NCBI RefSeq assembly: GCF_027359675.1
Contig: NZ_CP114786.1
Location: 5,926,501-5,990,500 of the forward strand
Reading direction: 5' to 3'
Origin: Roseibium sp. Sym1
GTDB taxonomy: Bacteria > Pseudomonadota > Alphaproteobacteria > Rhizobiales > Stappiaceae
Length of the DNA: 64,000 nt
Part shown: positions 63,496 through 64,000 of the stretch, in pieces
How the letters are laid out: each line of letters begins with the position of its first letter
Position numbering within the stretch: the stretch's first letter is position 1
Made by a program: the position numbers and the translations under genes
Notes under the pieces: generated by a model
Told to the model about the DNA's origin: nothing
The model's input: the letters and a program-made list of their open reading frames with translations, nothing else
Databases searched by the model: none

Positions 63496-64000
63496 TCACC
63501 CGTGGAACGCCGCCACGGTCTTCAGCGTGGTAAAGCCATAGAGCGCCTCGAAGCCTTTTTCCCTTCCGTGGCCGGACTTGCCCATGCCGCCGAAGGGCAG
63601 TTCGACACCGCCGCCGGCGCCGTAATTGTTGATGAAGACCTGGCCGGTGCGGATCTTCTTCGCAAGGCGCATCTGGCGCGCGCCGTCGCGGGTCCACAGG
63701 CTGGCCACCAGGCCATAATCGGTGCCGTTGGCAATGGCGATTGCCTCGTCCTCGTCGTCGAAGGGAATGATCACCTGGACCGGCCCGAAGATCTCGTCGC
63801 GGGCAAGCGTGTGGTTGGGCGCGACACCGGCAAACAGCGTCGGGCGGACATAATTGCCGCCCTCAGGCGCCTCGTGAAGCACGCCTTCGGCGGCCTTTTC
63901 CAGGTCCGCGCCGCGATCCAGGAAACTGGAGACGATGCCCTGCTGTTTCGCCGAGATCAGCGGTCCGACATCGAGATCGGCCAGTGCCGGCCCGACCTTC
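63496..64000 (-). CDS. NAD-dependent aldehyde dehydrogenase (5' part beyond window)
   Basis: The C-terminal ~167 residues are visible. Seen: GPLISAKQQ, GNYVRPTLFAGV, ARDEIFGPVQVIIPFDDEDEAIAIANGTDYGLVASLWT, QVFINNYGAGGGVELPFGGMGKSGHGREKG and YGFTTLKTVAAF. These are ALDH-superfamily landmarks, including the cofactor-contacting glutamate and FGP. The catalytic cysteine lies outside the window. The FINNYGAGGGVELPFGG version resembles aryl- or semialdehyde-type dehydrogenases; the substrate is unknown. Confidence 0.9.
   Translation of the reverse strand, partial: KVGPALADLDVGPLISAKQQGIVSSFLDRGADLEKAAEGVLHEAPEGGNYVRPTLFAGVAPNHTLARDEIFGPVQVIIPFDDEDEAIAIANGTDYGLVASLWTRDGARQMRLAKKIRTGQVFINNYGAGGGVELPFGGMGKSGHGREKGFEALYGFTTLKTVAAFHG

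Overview
The window reads as a high-GC chromosomal segment of a marine-type alphaproteobacterium. Several TRAP and ABC transporters, PntAB, EgtB/EgtD, a DddP-like M24 enzyme, a methanethiol oxidase and FCD-type GntR regulators are together typical of Roseibium/Labrenzia (Stappiaceae) or their neighbours; that assignment is inference. No rRNA, tRNA, CRISPR array or prophage was seen. Both ends cut genes: a type VI secretion Hcp protein on the left and an aldehyde dehydrogenase on the right.

0-12 kb: a truncated hcp gene with a near-consensus sigma-54 promoter and an upstream perfect dyad; dapA; an autoregulated tetR-yciI pair; the ergothioneine pair egtB-egtD; a secreted alpha/beta hydrolase; and a TAXI-type TRAP transporter (receptor, fused permease, UspA) headed by an RpiR regulator. 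12-21 kb: a LysR gene divergent from a DddP-like gene, an mtoX operon (SBP56/methanethiol oxidase plus a membrane protein), yghU and pntAB. 21-35 kb: a CUT1 sugar-type ABC operon with a Gfo/Idh/MocA dehydrogenase; an Lrp gene divergent from usp-agcS; a Ca2+/Mn2+-type P-ATPase, a tandem Usp and a beta-CASP nuclease. 35-47 kb: a GntR gene divergent from a DctPQM TRAP operon, a secreted sphingomyelinase-like phosphodiesterase, and an operon of GntR, a cystathionine beta-lyase-like enzyme and a second CUT1 ABC transporter.

47.6-60.3 kb is one long minus-strand catabolic block ending in a strong terminator. It holds a two-domain aryl-CoA monooxygenase/reductase, SDR, MarR, enoyl-CoA hydratase, acyl-CoA dehydrogenase, aryl-CoA ligase, a Liv-type ABC transporter, thioesterase and RidA. 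The set matches the aerobic 2-aminobenzoyl-CoA (anthranilate) pathway known from Azoarcus evansii, with salicylate by the CoA route as the main alternative. Next comes a more AT-rich patch with two paralogous DUF1629/Imm11-like genes, one frame-broken, then GFA, SDR and aldehyde dehydrogenase genes.

The most unusual structure is at 46.8-47.6 kb. Two near-identical ~310-bp miniature inverted-repeat elements each sit in the 5-nt loop of a REP-like hairpin, each flanked by a 9-bp target duplication of the form GG-N5-CC. Removing them restores a 112-bp paired-hairpin element that matches an uninterrupted 111-bp copy at 63.3 kb.
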